DNA of 64,000 bases from Pseudomonas bijieensis (GTDB lineage: Bacteria; Pseudomonadota; Gammaproteobacteria; Pseudomonadales; Pseudomonadaceae), in the NCBI RefSeq assembly GCF_013347965.1, contig NZ_CP048810.1, positions 5,145,501 through 5,209,500 of the forward strand, in the 5' to 3' direction. Each line of letters begins with the position of its first letter. Within the stretch, counting starts at the first letter, position 1. A program made the position numbers and the translations under genes. The notes under the pieces were generated by a model that had not been told where the DNA came from, ran no database searches, and saw nothing but the letters and a program-made list of their open reading frames with translations. Below are positions 20,653 to 28,437 of this stretch, piece by piece.

Positions 20653-23600
20653 GGCTCGCCGTGGCTGGATAGCGATGTTGTGGGGGGTATTGCTCAGCCT
20701 TTATCTGGCTGCCCCGGCCTATGCGTTCACGCCTTCGGACTCGCCGTTGCTGAGTGCGGGTGCCGTCACGCCGAACGTGATGCTGCTGATCGATGACTCG
20801 GGGAGTATGAACAACATTATCTGGGCGGCGGGGTTTGATCCGGCTGTGACGCAAGTGCGCACTTATGCCTGCAGCGCCAGTAACAACTGTAACGACAGGT
20901 ATGAGCTGGACCTGGAAGATTCGAACATCCTGTTGGTGGGCCTGTTGCGTGGCGGCTGCTCGTCTGGCTGGTACGGTTTCTATCGACCCAGCATTGGGCG
21001 GGTCTGCCTTCGGTTGCCAGATCCTGTGGGAGGCGGCAATACCCGTTACACCGGTAAATACCTGGCGTATCTGGTGACCCTGGCCAACGGCTCGAGCCGG
21101 GATTTCACCACCGGCACGATTCCCAACGATTATCGAATCAACGTGGCGCGGGATGTGTCCAACGACCTGGTTGCCAGCAATCGTGCCTTGCGTATCGGCC
21201 TCGCCACGTTCAACCCGCCCAACAGCAGCAATTCCGGGCCAGGAGGCTACATCGCTCGCGCCATCAGCGACCTTTCGCCGGTCAGCGGCAGCGTGACCCA
21301 GACCCAGGCCAACAGCAACTACACTGCCCTGATCAACGCGATCAACGGTCTGGGCGCCGTGGCGAATACGCCGCTGGCCGAGAGCTATTACGAAGTCACC
21401 CGTTATTTCAGGGGCATGGCGCCGTACTACAACAGCACACCGGCCACCTATACCAGCCCGATCCAGTACCGTTGCCAGAAAAACTTCGGCGTGGTGATCA
21501 CCGACGGCTTGCCTACCTATGATCGTACGTTTCCCACCAACGACCCGCTGGGAGGGGCCCGCTTGCCGAACTGGGATGGCATCAGCACCAACGATGGTGA
21601 CAACCCCAGCGGTGACGGCGAGGGCGATACGCTGTACCTGGACGACATCGCCAAGTTCGCCTTCGACATCGACATGCGCTCCACCGGCACCGATGCCACC
21701 GGCCAGAGCTGGAACGCCACGGATTTCACTCGGCAGTACCTGAACACCTACACCGTGGGTTTTACCGCCACCAATCAAATGCTGTCCGACGCCGCCCGCT
21801 ACGGGGCAGGCAAGTATTACCAGGCGACCGACAGCGAAGGCCTCAACTCTGCGTTGGCCTCTGCCCTGAGCGATATCACCTCCAAGGCCGGCTCCGGGGG
21901 CGCTGGCACCACCAACGCCGCCACGGTGTCCAACACCTCCAGCTACTACCAGACCACCTACGACCCCAAGGACTGGCGCGGGACCATCCGGGCATTCGGC
22001 TTCACCACGGCAGGTACGGTCAACAGGGCTGCGGTGCAATGGACCACCGACACGGCCATCGTGCCCGGTGCCACGGCGCCGATTTACCAGTCGTGGAATA
22101 CCGCGACCAATGTGCCTGTCACCCTGGCCTACGCTAACTTCTCGCCGGCCCAGCAAACCAGCCTCAGTCAGAACCTGCCCACGGGGATCACCGGTAACGA
22201 TCTGGTGGAGTGGAGCAAGGGGGTCAATAAGACCGGTTTGAAGGTGCGCAGTGTATTGCTGGGGGACATCATCAATTCGCCGTTGGTGCTGGCATCGCCC
22301 AATGAGCAGACCGCTGCGGATTTGCTCAACGACACCAGCTACAGCACGTACCTGACCACCAAGGCGACGAATATGAATACCAGCCTGGTGGTGAACGCCA
22401 ACGACGGTTTTTTCAGCGTCATCAACAGTGCCAACGGTACCCGGCGTTACGCCTATATGCCGTCGAGCGTGCTGCCCTCGTTGCAGAGCATTGCCGACAC
22501 CAACTACATCAATGGTGTGAGCCACAAGTTCCTGGTGGATGGACAGGTCGGCGTATTCGATACGCAATCGGGGAGTGTCTGGAAGACCGTGGCCCTGGGC
22601 GGCACTGGTGCCGGGGGCAAGACGTTCTATGCGGTTCAGTTGTTCGATGCGACAGCGGGCAATGTGTTGCGGGCGTTGTGGGAGATCAGCGCGCCGACCG
22701 TGGCCAACACCGCCAACGCCTTCAATGACCTGGGCTACGCCTACGCCCGGCCCGAAGTCGCCCGCCTGGCGGATGGGCGCTGGGCGGCGTTCATTTCCAA
22801 TGGCTACGGCAGCAACAGCGGTGTCGCGGCGTTGTACGTGGTGGATATCCGCGACGGCTCGCTGATCAGGAAAATCGTCATCAACAGCAGCGAGACCGGC
22901 AATGGCTTGTCGTCGGTCAAACTGCGGGTCAATTCCCAGAACGTGGTGCAGGCGGCTTACGGTGGCGACTTGAAAGGGCGGATGTGGAAGTTCGACCTCA
23001 GTGCTACTTCCCCGACCACATGGGGCGTGGCGTTTTCCGGCCAGCCGTTGTTCACCACCTCTGGTGGCGCGACTCAGCCGATCACCGTTCAACCGCTGCT
23101 GGCGGACAACCCGCAGGGCGGTACCCAGGTGTTTTTCGGCACCGGCAAGTTCAACGAAACGGCGGATAAACTCAACAAGGACCTGCAAGGGTTCTACTCG
23201 ATATGGGACGCCACCGGCGGTGCCGGGCAAATCACCGTGTCGAACCTGCAGGCCCAGTCGATCACGGGGGTGTTCTCAGGCAGTACGGGGCAGTTCGTGA
23301 CCACCAGCCAGACCGACGTGGCTTATCCTTCGAAAAAGGGCTGGTACCTGCCCTTGGTGTACAACAACGTGCTGACCGGAGAGCGGGTGATCAACCCGGC
23401 CAATCTGGTGAGCGGGCGCGTGGTCTTTACCACGGCTGCCGTGGACACCACCGACCCTTGCGCCAGCTTTGGTACCGGCAAACTGATCGAAGTGGATGCG
23501 TTCAACGGTAAGATGCTCAACTATGCGGTGCTCGATACCAACGGTGACGGCAAGCTCAACAGCTCTGACACGATTTCCAGCGGGGTGGTCTTCACGGGCG

Positions 23601-23740
23601 GTATTCCGACCTTGAGCGCCGTGGTTAGCGCCAGTGGGGCTACCAACATGATCGTCAACGATTCCAGCGGCAATATCACCGAGTTGCTGGAAAAATCCGT
23701 GGGCGGCAGCCGTCGCATCATGTGGCGGCAAATACAGTGA
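20639..23740 (+). CDS. pilY1: type IV pilus tip-associated adhesin PilY1
   Basis: A 1033-residue secreted protein with a signal peptide (MLWGVLLSLYLAAPAYA, within residues 13-29). The N-terminal part is von Willebrand factor A-like, with the MIDAS start DDSGSMN at 52-58. The C-terminal half is the PilY1 beta-propeller (PQGGTQVFFGTGKF region) with an EF-hand-like calcium loop DTNGDGKLNSSD at about 966-977. PilY1 acts in pilus extension, adhesion and surface sensing. It is somewhat shorter than the P. aeruginosa protein I recall (about 1160). No pilY2 gene fits in the 10-bp gap before pilE. Confidence 0.93.
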   Translation: MRNTEARRGWIAMLWGVLLSLYLAAPAYAFTPSDSPLLSAGAVTPNVMLLIDDSGSMNNIIWAAGFDPAVTQVRTYACSASNNCNDRYELDLEDSNILLVGLLRGGCSSGWYGFYRPSIGRVCLRLPDPVGGGNTRYTGKYLAYLVTLANGSSRDFTTGTIPNDYRINVARDVSNDLVASNRALRIGLATFNPPNSSNSGPGGYIARAISDLSPVSGSVTQTQANSNYTALINAINGLGAVANTPLAESYYEVTRYFRGMAPYYNSTPATYTSPIQYRCQKNFGVVITDGLPTYDRTFPTNDPLGGARLPNWDGISTNDGDNPSGDGEGDTLYLDDIAKFAFDIDMRSTGTDATGQSWNATDFTRQYLNTYTVGFTATNQMLSDAARYGAGKYYQATDSEGLNSALASALSDITSKAGSGGAGTTNAATVSNTSSYYQTTYDPKDWRGTIRAFGFTTAGTVNRAAVQWTTDTAIVPGATAPIYQSWNTATNVPVTLAYANFSPAQQTSLSQNLPTGITGNDLVEWSKGVNKTGLKVRSVLLGDIINSPLVLASPNEQTAADLLNDTSYSTYLTTKATNMNTSLVVNANDGFFSVINSANGTRRYAYMPSSVLPSLQSIADTNYINGVSHKFLVDGQVGVFDTQSGSVWKTVALGGTGAGGKTFYAVQLFDATAGNVLRALWEISAPTVANTANAFNDLGYAYARPEVARLADGRWAAFISNGYGSNSGVAALYVVDIRDGSLIRKIVINSSETGNGLSSVKLRVNSQNVVQAAYGGDLKGRMWKFDLSATSPTTWGVAFSGQPLFTTSGGATQPITVQPLLADNPQGGTQVFFGTGKFNETADKLNKDLQGFYSIWDATGGAGQITVSNLQAQSITGVFSGSTGQFVTTSQTDVAYPSKKGWYLPLVYNNVLTGERVINPANLVSGRVVFTTAAVDTTDPCASFGTGKLIEVDAFNGKMLNYAVLDTNGDGKLNSSDTISSGVVFTGGIPTLSAVVSASGATNMIVNDSSGNITELLEKSVGGSRRIMWRQIQ

Positions 23741-23750
23741 GAGGCAAGGC

Positions 23751-24152
23751 ATGCGCAGATCCAACCGGGGTTTCACCTTGATCGAAATCATGATCGTGAT
23801 TGCGATCATCGGTATCGTGATCACCGTCGGCTATCCGAGCCTGACCGAATACATGAAGAAGGGCCGACGCACCGAAATAGCTGGGTTGCTGTCGCAGCAG
23901 GCGCAGATTCTCGAGCGCTACTACTCGAAGAACAACGTCTACACCAACGCGACCGGCCTGAGCAGCGGTAACGATTTCTACACCATTACCCCGACCCTGG
24001 CAGACCAGAGCTTCACCCTGACCGCCGTGCGCAAGAGTGGCTCGTCCATGGCCACGGACAAATGCGGTGACTTCACGATCAACAATACCGGTGTGCGGAG
24101 CATGATCAACGCTGCTGCCGGGCTGACCACCAAGGATTGTTGGGGCCGCTGA
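23751..24152 (+). CDS. pilE: type IV minor pilin PilE
   Basis: A 133-residue prepilin with leader MRRSNRG and mature FTLIEIMIVIAIIGIVITVGYPSL. The pattern YMKKGRRTEIAGLLSQQAQILERYYSKN is typical of PilE/ComP-like minor pilins, and a C-terminal Cys pair (DKCGDF and KDCWGR) closes the D-loop. It is the last gene of the fimU-pilVWXY1E operon. Confidence 0.92.
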   Translation: MRRSNRGFTLIEIMIVIAIIGIVITVGYPSLTEYMKKGRRTEIAGLLSQQAQILERYYSKNNVYTNATGLSSGNDFYTITPTLADQSFTLTAVRKSGSSMATDKCGDFTINNTGVRSMINAAAGLTTKDCWGR

Positions 24153-24208
24153 GTTTCTTTTATTCGGGCGCTGTCTTGCGCCCTCTGTCTTATGAGTCGA
24201 ATCAGAAC

Positions 24209-25309
24209 ATGACCAGGCAACAGCAAGTGGTGATTGTCGGCGGCGGAGTCATTGGCCTGTTGACAGCGTTCAATCTGGCGTCCGAAGGGCAGCGCGTGGT
24301 GCTGCTGGACCGCTCCAGTGTCGGCCAGGAATCGTCCTGGGCCGGCGGCGGTATCGTGTCGCCGTTGTACCCCTGGCGCTATAGCCCGGCGGTCACGGCG
24401 TTGGCCCATTGGTCGCAGGACTTTTATCCACAACTGGGCGAGCGCTTGTTCGCGGCGACCGGGGTCGATCCGCAAGTGCATGTCACCGGATTGTATTGGT
24501 TGGACCTGGATGACCAGGAAGAAGCGCTGGCCTGGGCCGAACGGGAAGGGCGTCCGTTGCTGGCTGTGGATATCTCAATTGTCCACGATGCGGTGCCGGT
24601 GCTGGGCGCGGGTTTTTCCCGGGCGATCTACATGGCCGACGTGGCCAACGTGCGTAATCCCCGGTTGGTGAAATCCCTCAAGGCGGCGTTGCAGGCGCTA
24701 CCTAATGTCACGTTGCATGAACACTGTGAAGTCAGCGGATTCATCCGTGATGGCGGGCGAGTGGTGGGGGTGCACAGTTCTGCCGGTGAAATTCGTGGCG
24801 ATGAAGTGGTACTGGCCGCCGGTGCCTGGAGTGGCGAGCTGCTCAAGACATTGGGCTTGAAGTTGCCGGTCGAGCCGGTCAAGGGCCAGATGATCTTGTA
24901 CAAGTGCGCGTCGGATTTTCTGTCGAGCATGGTGCTGGCCAAAGGGCGTTATGCGATTCCGCGTCGTGATGGGCATATCCTGGTTGGTAGCACGCTGGAG
25001 CGCGAAGGTTTTGACAAGACCCCGACTGATGTTGCGCTGGAGAGTCTGAAGGCTTCGGCGGTGGCACTTATTCCGGAACTGGCCGATGCTGAGGTGGTTG
25101 GGCATTGGGCTGGGCTGCGGCCCGGATCGCCCGAAGGCATTCCTTATATCGGCGAGGTGCCTGGGGTGGCGGGGTTGTGGTTGAACTGTGGGCATTATCG
25201 CAATGGGTTGGTGTTGGCGCCGGCGTCGTGTCGGTTGTTTACGGATTTGATGTTGGGGCTTGAGCCTGTGATTGATCCTGCGCCTTATGCGCCAGCGGGG
25301 CGCTTGTAA
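24209..25309 (+). CDS. thiO: glycine oxidase ThiO
   Basis: A 366-residue FAD-dependent amino acid oxidase. The Rossmann motif VVIVGGGVIGLLTAFNLA is at about 7-24, followed by SSWAGGGIVSPLYPW, typical of ThiO. The C-terminal motif GLRPGSPEGIPYIGEVPGV binds FAD. ThiO makes iminoglycine for the thiazole moiety of thiamine in organisms lacking ThiH; D-amino acid oxidase activity is also common in the family. The start at 24209 (MTRQQQVVIVGGG) fits the family; the longer frame reads through noncoding sequence. It follows pilE by 56 bp. Confidence 0.92.
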   Translation: MTRQQQVVIVGGGVIGLLTAFNLASEGQRVVLLDRSSVGQESSWAGGGIVSPLYPWRYSPAVTALAHWSQDFYPQLGERLFAATGVDPQVHVTGLYWLDLDDQEEALAWAEREGRPLLAVDISIVHDAVPVLGAGFSRAIYMADVANVRNPRLVKSLKAALQALPNVTLHEHCEVSGFIRDGGRVVGVHSSAGEIRGDEVVLAAGAWSGELLKTLGLKLPVEPVKGQMILYKCASDFLSSMVLAKGRYAIPRRDGHILVGSTLEREGFDKTPTDVALESLKASAVALIPELADAEVVGHWAGLRPGSPEGIPYIGEVPGVAGLWLNCGHYRNGLVLAPASCRLFTDLMLGLEPVIDPAPYAPAGRL

Positions 25310-25381
25310 GGTTCGGTTTTGGCTTGGGAGTTTTGGTGACGAGGCGGCCTTAAAGCCGACCGGGATTTGTTGACCGAGTAC

Positions 25382-25690
25382 ATATCCATTCCTGCGGTAA
25401 CGGCCACTTATGGTTTCGCTTTTACAGCGACTCACTTTCGAAGAGCCCGGAAGCCGGCCCAGTCGAAAGTAAGCAAAGCGCTTCTGCCCCACCACTCGGT
25501 GCCTCGCCTAGGCTCGGCATGCCCGAACGAAGGCATTGCTCCGTGGGCCGCCGCGAAGGGCCATCCATGGCCCAGCGCGGCTACCTCGGCATCCATGCCG
25601 AGGTGCCCACTGCGCAATACCTGCGTTCGGCCATCGTGGTTAACGGGGCGCCGAGATCAACGTCCACCGCGAGGCGGCCTGACAGCCGGC
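25382..25690 (+). repeat. left arm of long inverted repeat
   Basis: Starts ATATCCATTCCTGCGGTAAC and ends in the AGGCGGCCTGACAGCC unit. It matches the right arm in inverted orientation, including the identical block GGGGCGCCGAGATCAACGTC. Confidence 0.85.
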
Positions 25691-25724
25691 CTGGCTCTCC
25701 CCGGTGGTACACCAATCAGATTTT

Positions 25725-25879
25725 GTGGGAGCAAAGCTTGCTCGCGAAGGCGGCCTTACAGCCGACCTGCTTCTCCTGCTGTGCCCCCGATCCAATTGTG
25801 GGGCTGTTCGCGAAGGCGGCGGTACAGTCGATGAATATGTTGAATGCTCCAGTCTCTTCGCGAGCAGGCTCGCTCCCAC
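25725..25879. repeat. REP pair inside the inverted-repeat island
   Basis: GTGGGAGCAAAGCTTGCTCGCGAAGG faces CTTCGCGAGCAGGCTCGCTCCCAC across a wider than usual gap of about 100 bp, which itself holds a partial TTCGCGAAGGCGGC unit. Confidence 0.8.
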
Positions 25880-25910
25880 AGGAGGATCGCGATCATCAAA
25901 AAATCAGGTC

Positions 25911-26203
25911 GGCTATAAGGCCGCCTCGCAGTGGACGTTGATCTCGGCGCCCCGTTAACCACGCTGGCCGAACGCAGGTATTGCGTAGTGGGCATCCCGG
26001 CATGGATGCCGGGATAGCCGCGCTGGGCCATGGATGGCCCTTCGCGGCGGGCCCACGGAGCAATGCCGGAGTGAGGGCACACCGAGCCTAGGCGAGGTGC
26101 CGAGTGGTGGGGCAGGAGCGCTTTGGTTACTTTCGCGCTTTTCGAAAGTGACCCGCTGTAAGAGCGGAACCATAAGTAGCCGTTACCGCAGAAACGGATA
26201 TAC
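25911..26203 (-). repeat. right arm of long inverted repeat
   Basis: Reverse complement of the left arm; shared blocks include GAAGGGCCATCCATGGCCCA and CCACCACTCGG...CCTCGCCTAGGCTCGG. It lacks the small insertion seen in the left arm. Confidence 0.85.
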
Positions 26204-26436
26204 ACACCGCCCTCACAGCCGACCTGTCTTTGTGGGAATGATCGGACAAAGTTCTGATTCGAACCGAATTTTCAGACGAGTTCTGGCGGTTGCCGGGTGG
26301 GAAGGGCTTTGGCTAACCTTTTCCCGTCGCTGCCAATTCAGCGTCCGGGCGTCGCGGCCCGCTAACTTGGTGCATAATTCCAGTCGACGACAGTGCTTCG
26401 GTATTTGTCGTCGTGCCATGGCTGGCTGTGCGTGGG

Positions 26437-26529
26437 ATACCTTCGGGTATGCCGGGTGTTCAAGTTCTCGGTCCGCGAACCTGCGTACAGCTGCCACCTC
26501 CAATTGCGTCGCGGCGATCGGTGGCAGCT
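26437..26529 (+). promoter_or_regulatory. hairpin-rich leader of the DUF6124 gene
   Basis: Two stem-loops precede the gene. The first is ATACC-TTCG-GGTAT (26437-26450), closed on a C(UUCG)G tetraloop. The second is a perfect 10-bp stem, AGCTGCCACC (26489-26498) with GGTGGCAGCT (26520-26529) and a 21-base loop, ending 22 bases before the ATG and just upstream of the GGAG ribosome site. The arrangement suggests a structured 5' UTR; a stem-terminator role is less likely because no U-run follows. Confidence 0.5.
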
Positions 26530-26550
26530 CCAAAAACTTGGAGATGCACA

Positions 26551-26916
26551 ATGATTAAAGATACGCCCAATCCCCCCGAAAAAGGTTCCTCGTCAACCGG
26601 CGTCGATCCTGATCACCAAAAACTCGATGAAGCCGCCAAACGCGCCCTCGACTATTACCTCGGCCCAAAACCCGAAGCCAAAAAGAAACCAACCTCAAAC
26701 CAGTTATTCACTGTAGTGGACGGCATCGACACCGAATGCCTCCTCACCAACCTCAGCGAAACCCTGGCCTCCGCCAACGCAACGGTCAGCGACCTGGCCT
26801 TCGAGCTCGAAGGCTCGCGGCGACATATCGCCTTGGGGGTACAGCAATTGATTGAGTTGAGTGAGTTATTGGCCAATCGTGTTCTGGACGAGTGGGTACC
26901 TGTGCCGGAGGGCTAG
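26551..26916 (+). CDS. DUF6124 family protein
   Basis: A 121-residue protein with a Pro/Ser/Lys-rich disordered N-terminus (MIKDTPNPPEKGSSSTG), the motif LDEAAKRALDYYL, and a helical C-terminal half (TECLLTNLSETLASANATVSDLAFELEGSRRHIALGVQQLIELSELLANRVLD). This pattern matches DUF6124, a family I know almost only from Pseudomonas, often in several copies per genome. The helical part resembles DUF3077-like small proteins. No catalytic motif, signal or membrane segment is seen. GGAG precedes the ATG at 26551. It sits alone between the repeat island and pilR. Function unknown. Confidence 0.8.
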   Translation: MIKDTPNPPEKGSSSTGVDPDHQKLDEAAKRALDYYLGPKPEAKKKPTSNQLFTVVDGIDTECLLTNLSETLASANATVSDLAFELEGSRRHIALGVQQLIELSELLANRVLDEWVPVPEG

Positions 26917-26949
26917 AGAGCGGCGTTACAGAGGGTGAACGCCGAACCT

Positions 26950-27061
26950 GTGGTGAGAGAGCTTGCTCCCGCTGGGACCTGAGATCTCGGAGTGTGAGGT
27001 TGATTGAGTCGCTGCTTTGGGGCTGCTTCGCAGCCCAACGGGGATAAATCCCCTCGCCACA
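26950..27061. repeat. composite palindromic repeats between the DUF6124 gene and pilR
   Basis: A GTGGTGAGAGAGCTTGCTCCCGCTGGGA unit is followed by GGGGCTGC-TTC-GCAGCCC and CGGGGATAAATCCCCTCGCCAC. These belong to the GTGGCGAGGG...CCCTCGCCAC family seen also at 53125-53212 and 18382-18447. Confidence 0.75.
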
Positions 27062-27090
27062 GAGGCAGGCGCGGGCTTCGAAACCGCGGC

Positions 27091-28437
27091 TCAATCCAAC
27101 CCCAACTTCTTTAACCGATACCGCATCGACCGAAACGACAACTTCAACCGCTGCGCCGCCGCCGTGCGGTTCCAGCGGGTTTGCTCCAGGGCCTGGAGGA
27201 TGAGCTTGCGCTCGACGTCTTCCAGGTAATCCTCCAGGTTGTCGACCTGCATCAAATCGGGATTGCCCGCCTCAGTAGTACTATTACCCTCGGCCAGGCG
27301 CAGGTCGTCGGCTTCGATTTGTTGCTGTTCGCAAAGGGTGTAGGCACGTTCAAGCATGTTCTCCAGTTCCCGCACGTTGCCCGGGAAGCGGTAATTCCTG
27401 AGAGCGTCCAACGCCTGGGGATGCAACTTGGCCGGTGGACTACCGGTGTTGGCCGCCAGACGCTGGAGCATGTGATTGGCCAGCGGTTCGATGTCTTCGC
27501 GACGTTCGCGCAAGGGCGGGACGCGCAGTTCGATGACATTTAGCCGGTAATACAAATCCTGGCGAAAGCGCCCGGCGGCGACTTCGGCATCCAGGTCCTT
27601 GTGGGTGGCGCAGAGAATTCGCACGTCCACCACTTCTTCCTGTTGGCCGCCAACAGCGCGCACGGCCTTTTCCTGGATGGCGCGCAGTAGCTTGACCTGC
27701 ATCGCCAGGGGCAGGTCGGCCACTTCATCGAGGAACAAGGTCCCGCCATGGGCGGCCTGGAACAGCCCGGGCTTGTCTTCGATGGCGCCGCTGAAGCTGC
27801 CTTTTCGATGGCCAAAAAACTCGCTTTCCATCAGCTCAGTGGGAATCGCTCCACAGTTGACTGGCACAAAACCCTGGTTGGAACGGGGCCCCTGTTCGTG
27901 GATCAGCCGGGCGACCAGTTCCTTGCCGCAGCCCGATTCCCCGCTGATGTACACCGGTGCCTGGCTGCGAGCGAGTTTTTCGATCTGTTTGCGCACATTG
28001 CGCATCGGCGGGGAGTCACCCAGCAGGCAACGCTCGATAGTGCTTGCCGGAAGAGCGACCGGCGGCAGGCGCAGGGCGCTGCTGACCAGCTCCCGCAACC
28101 GACCCAGGTCGACCGGCTTGGTCAGGAAGTCGAAGGCGCCGGCCTTGAGGGCGTCGATGGCGGTTTCCAGGCTGCCGTAGGCAGTGATCATCGCCACGGG
28201 CAGCTGCGGGTAGCGCTGCTGGATGTGCTGCACCAGTTCCAGGCCGGTGCCATCGGGCAGGCGCATGTCGGTCAGGCACAGGTCGAAGGTATCCCCCGCC
28301 AGCAGGCTTTGGGCCTCGGCCAGGTTCTTGGCGCTGCGGGTGTCGAGTTTCATCCGGCCCAGGGTAATGTCCAGGAGTTCGCGGATGTCCGGTTCGTCGT
28401 CGACGATCAGGATTCGTTGCCGTGAGCGAATATTCAA
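27091..28437 (-). CDS. pilR: type IV pilus two-component response regulator PilR
   Basis: A 448-residue sigma-54 activator. The receiver domain has ILIVDDEPD and the phosphorylated Asp about 57 (LTDMRLPDG). The AAA+ domain shows Walker A GESGCGKE, the sigma-54 contact loop as GSFSGA (consensus GAFTGA), Walker [10 protein letters not shown], and a C-terminal Fis-type helix-turn-helix (WNRTAAAQRLKLSFRSMRYRLKK). It activates pilA. The start is probably a TTG at 28437 that overlaps the pilS stop as TTGA; no ATG exists near the family start, and the longer ATG frame from 28527 lies inside pilS. PilS-PilR coupling is conserved. Confidence 0.93.
   Translation of the reverse strand: MNIRSRQRILIVDDEPDIRELLDITLGRMKLDTRSAKNLAEAQSLLAGDTFDLCLTDMRLPDGTGLELVQHIQQRYPQLPVAMITAYGSLETAIDALKAGAFDFLTKPVDLGRLRELVSSALRLPPVALPASTIERCLLGDSPPMRNVRKQIEKLARSQAPVYISGESGCGKELVARLIHEQGPRSNQGFVPVNCGAIPTELMESEFFGHRKGSFSGAIEDKPGLFQAAHGGTLFLDEVADLPLAMQVKLLRAIQEKAVRAVGGQQEEVVDVRILCATHKDLDAEVAAGRFRQDLYYRLNVIELRVPPLRERREDIEPLANHMLQRLAANTGSPPAKLHPQALDALRNYRFPGNVRELENMLERAYTLCEQQQIEADDLRLAEGNSTTEAGNPDLMQVDNLEDYLEDVERKLILQALEQTRWNRTAAAQRLKLSFRSMRYRLKKLGLD

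Larger units (their letters stand above)
25346..26227. repeat. composite inverted-repeat island
   Basis: The 1241-bp gap 25310-26550 has no convincing gene. It is made of a left arm (about 25382-25690) and a right arm (about 25911-26203) that are reverse complements with, by eye, well over 80 percent identity, apart from one roughly 14-bp indel near 25446. Short units of the form GCGGCCTTACAGCCGACCTG mark the arm edges (25346, 25671, 25751, inverted near 25905-25925, and 26208). Between the arms lies a REP pair (25725-25879). Open frames in the arms encode the same peptides on opposite strands and are artefacts of the symmetry. I recall this sequence type as widespread in P. fluorescens-group genomes. 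Confidence 0.85.

Noticed and set aside
25367..26205. Overlapping open frames inside the repeat island (for example 25519-25941 plus and 25756-26205 minus)
   Set aside because: They encode the same Arg/Pro/Ser-rich peptides on opposite strands because the arms are inverted copies. No ribosome sites and no family match.
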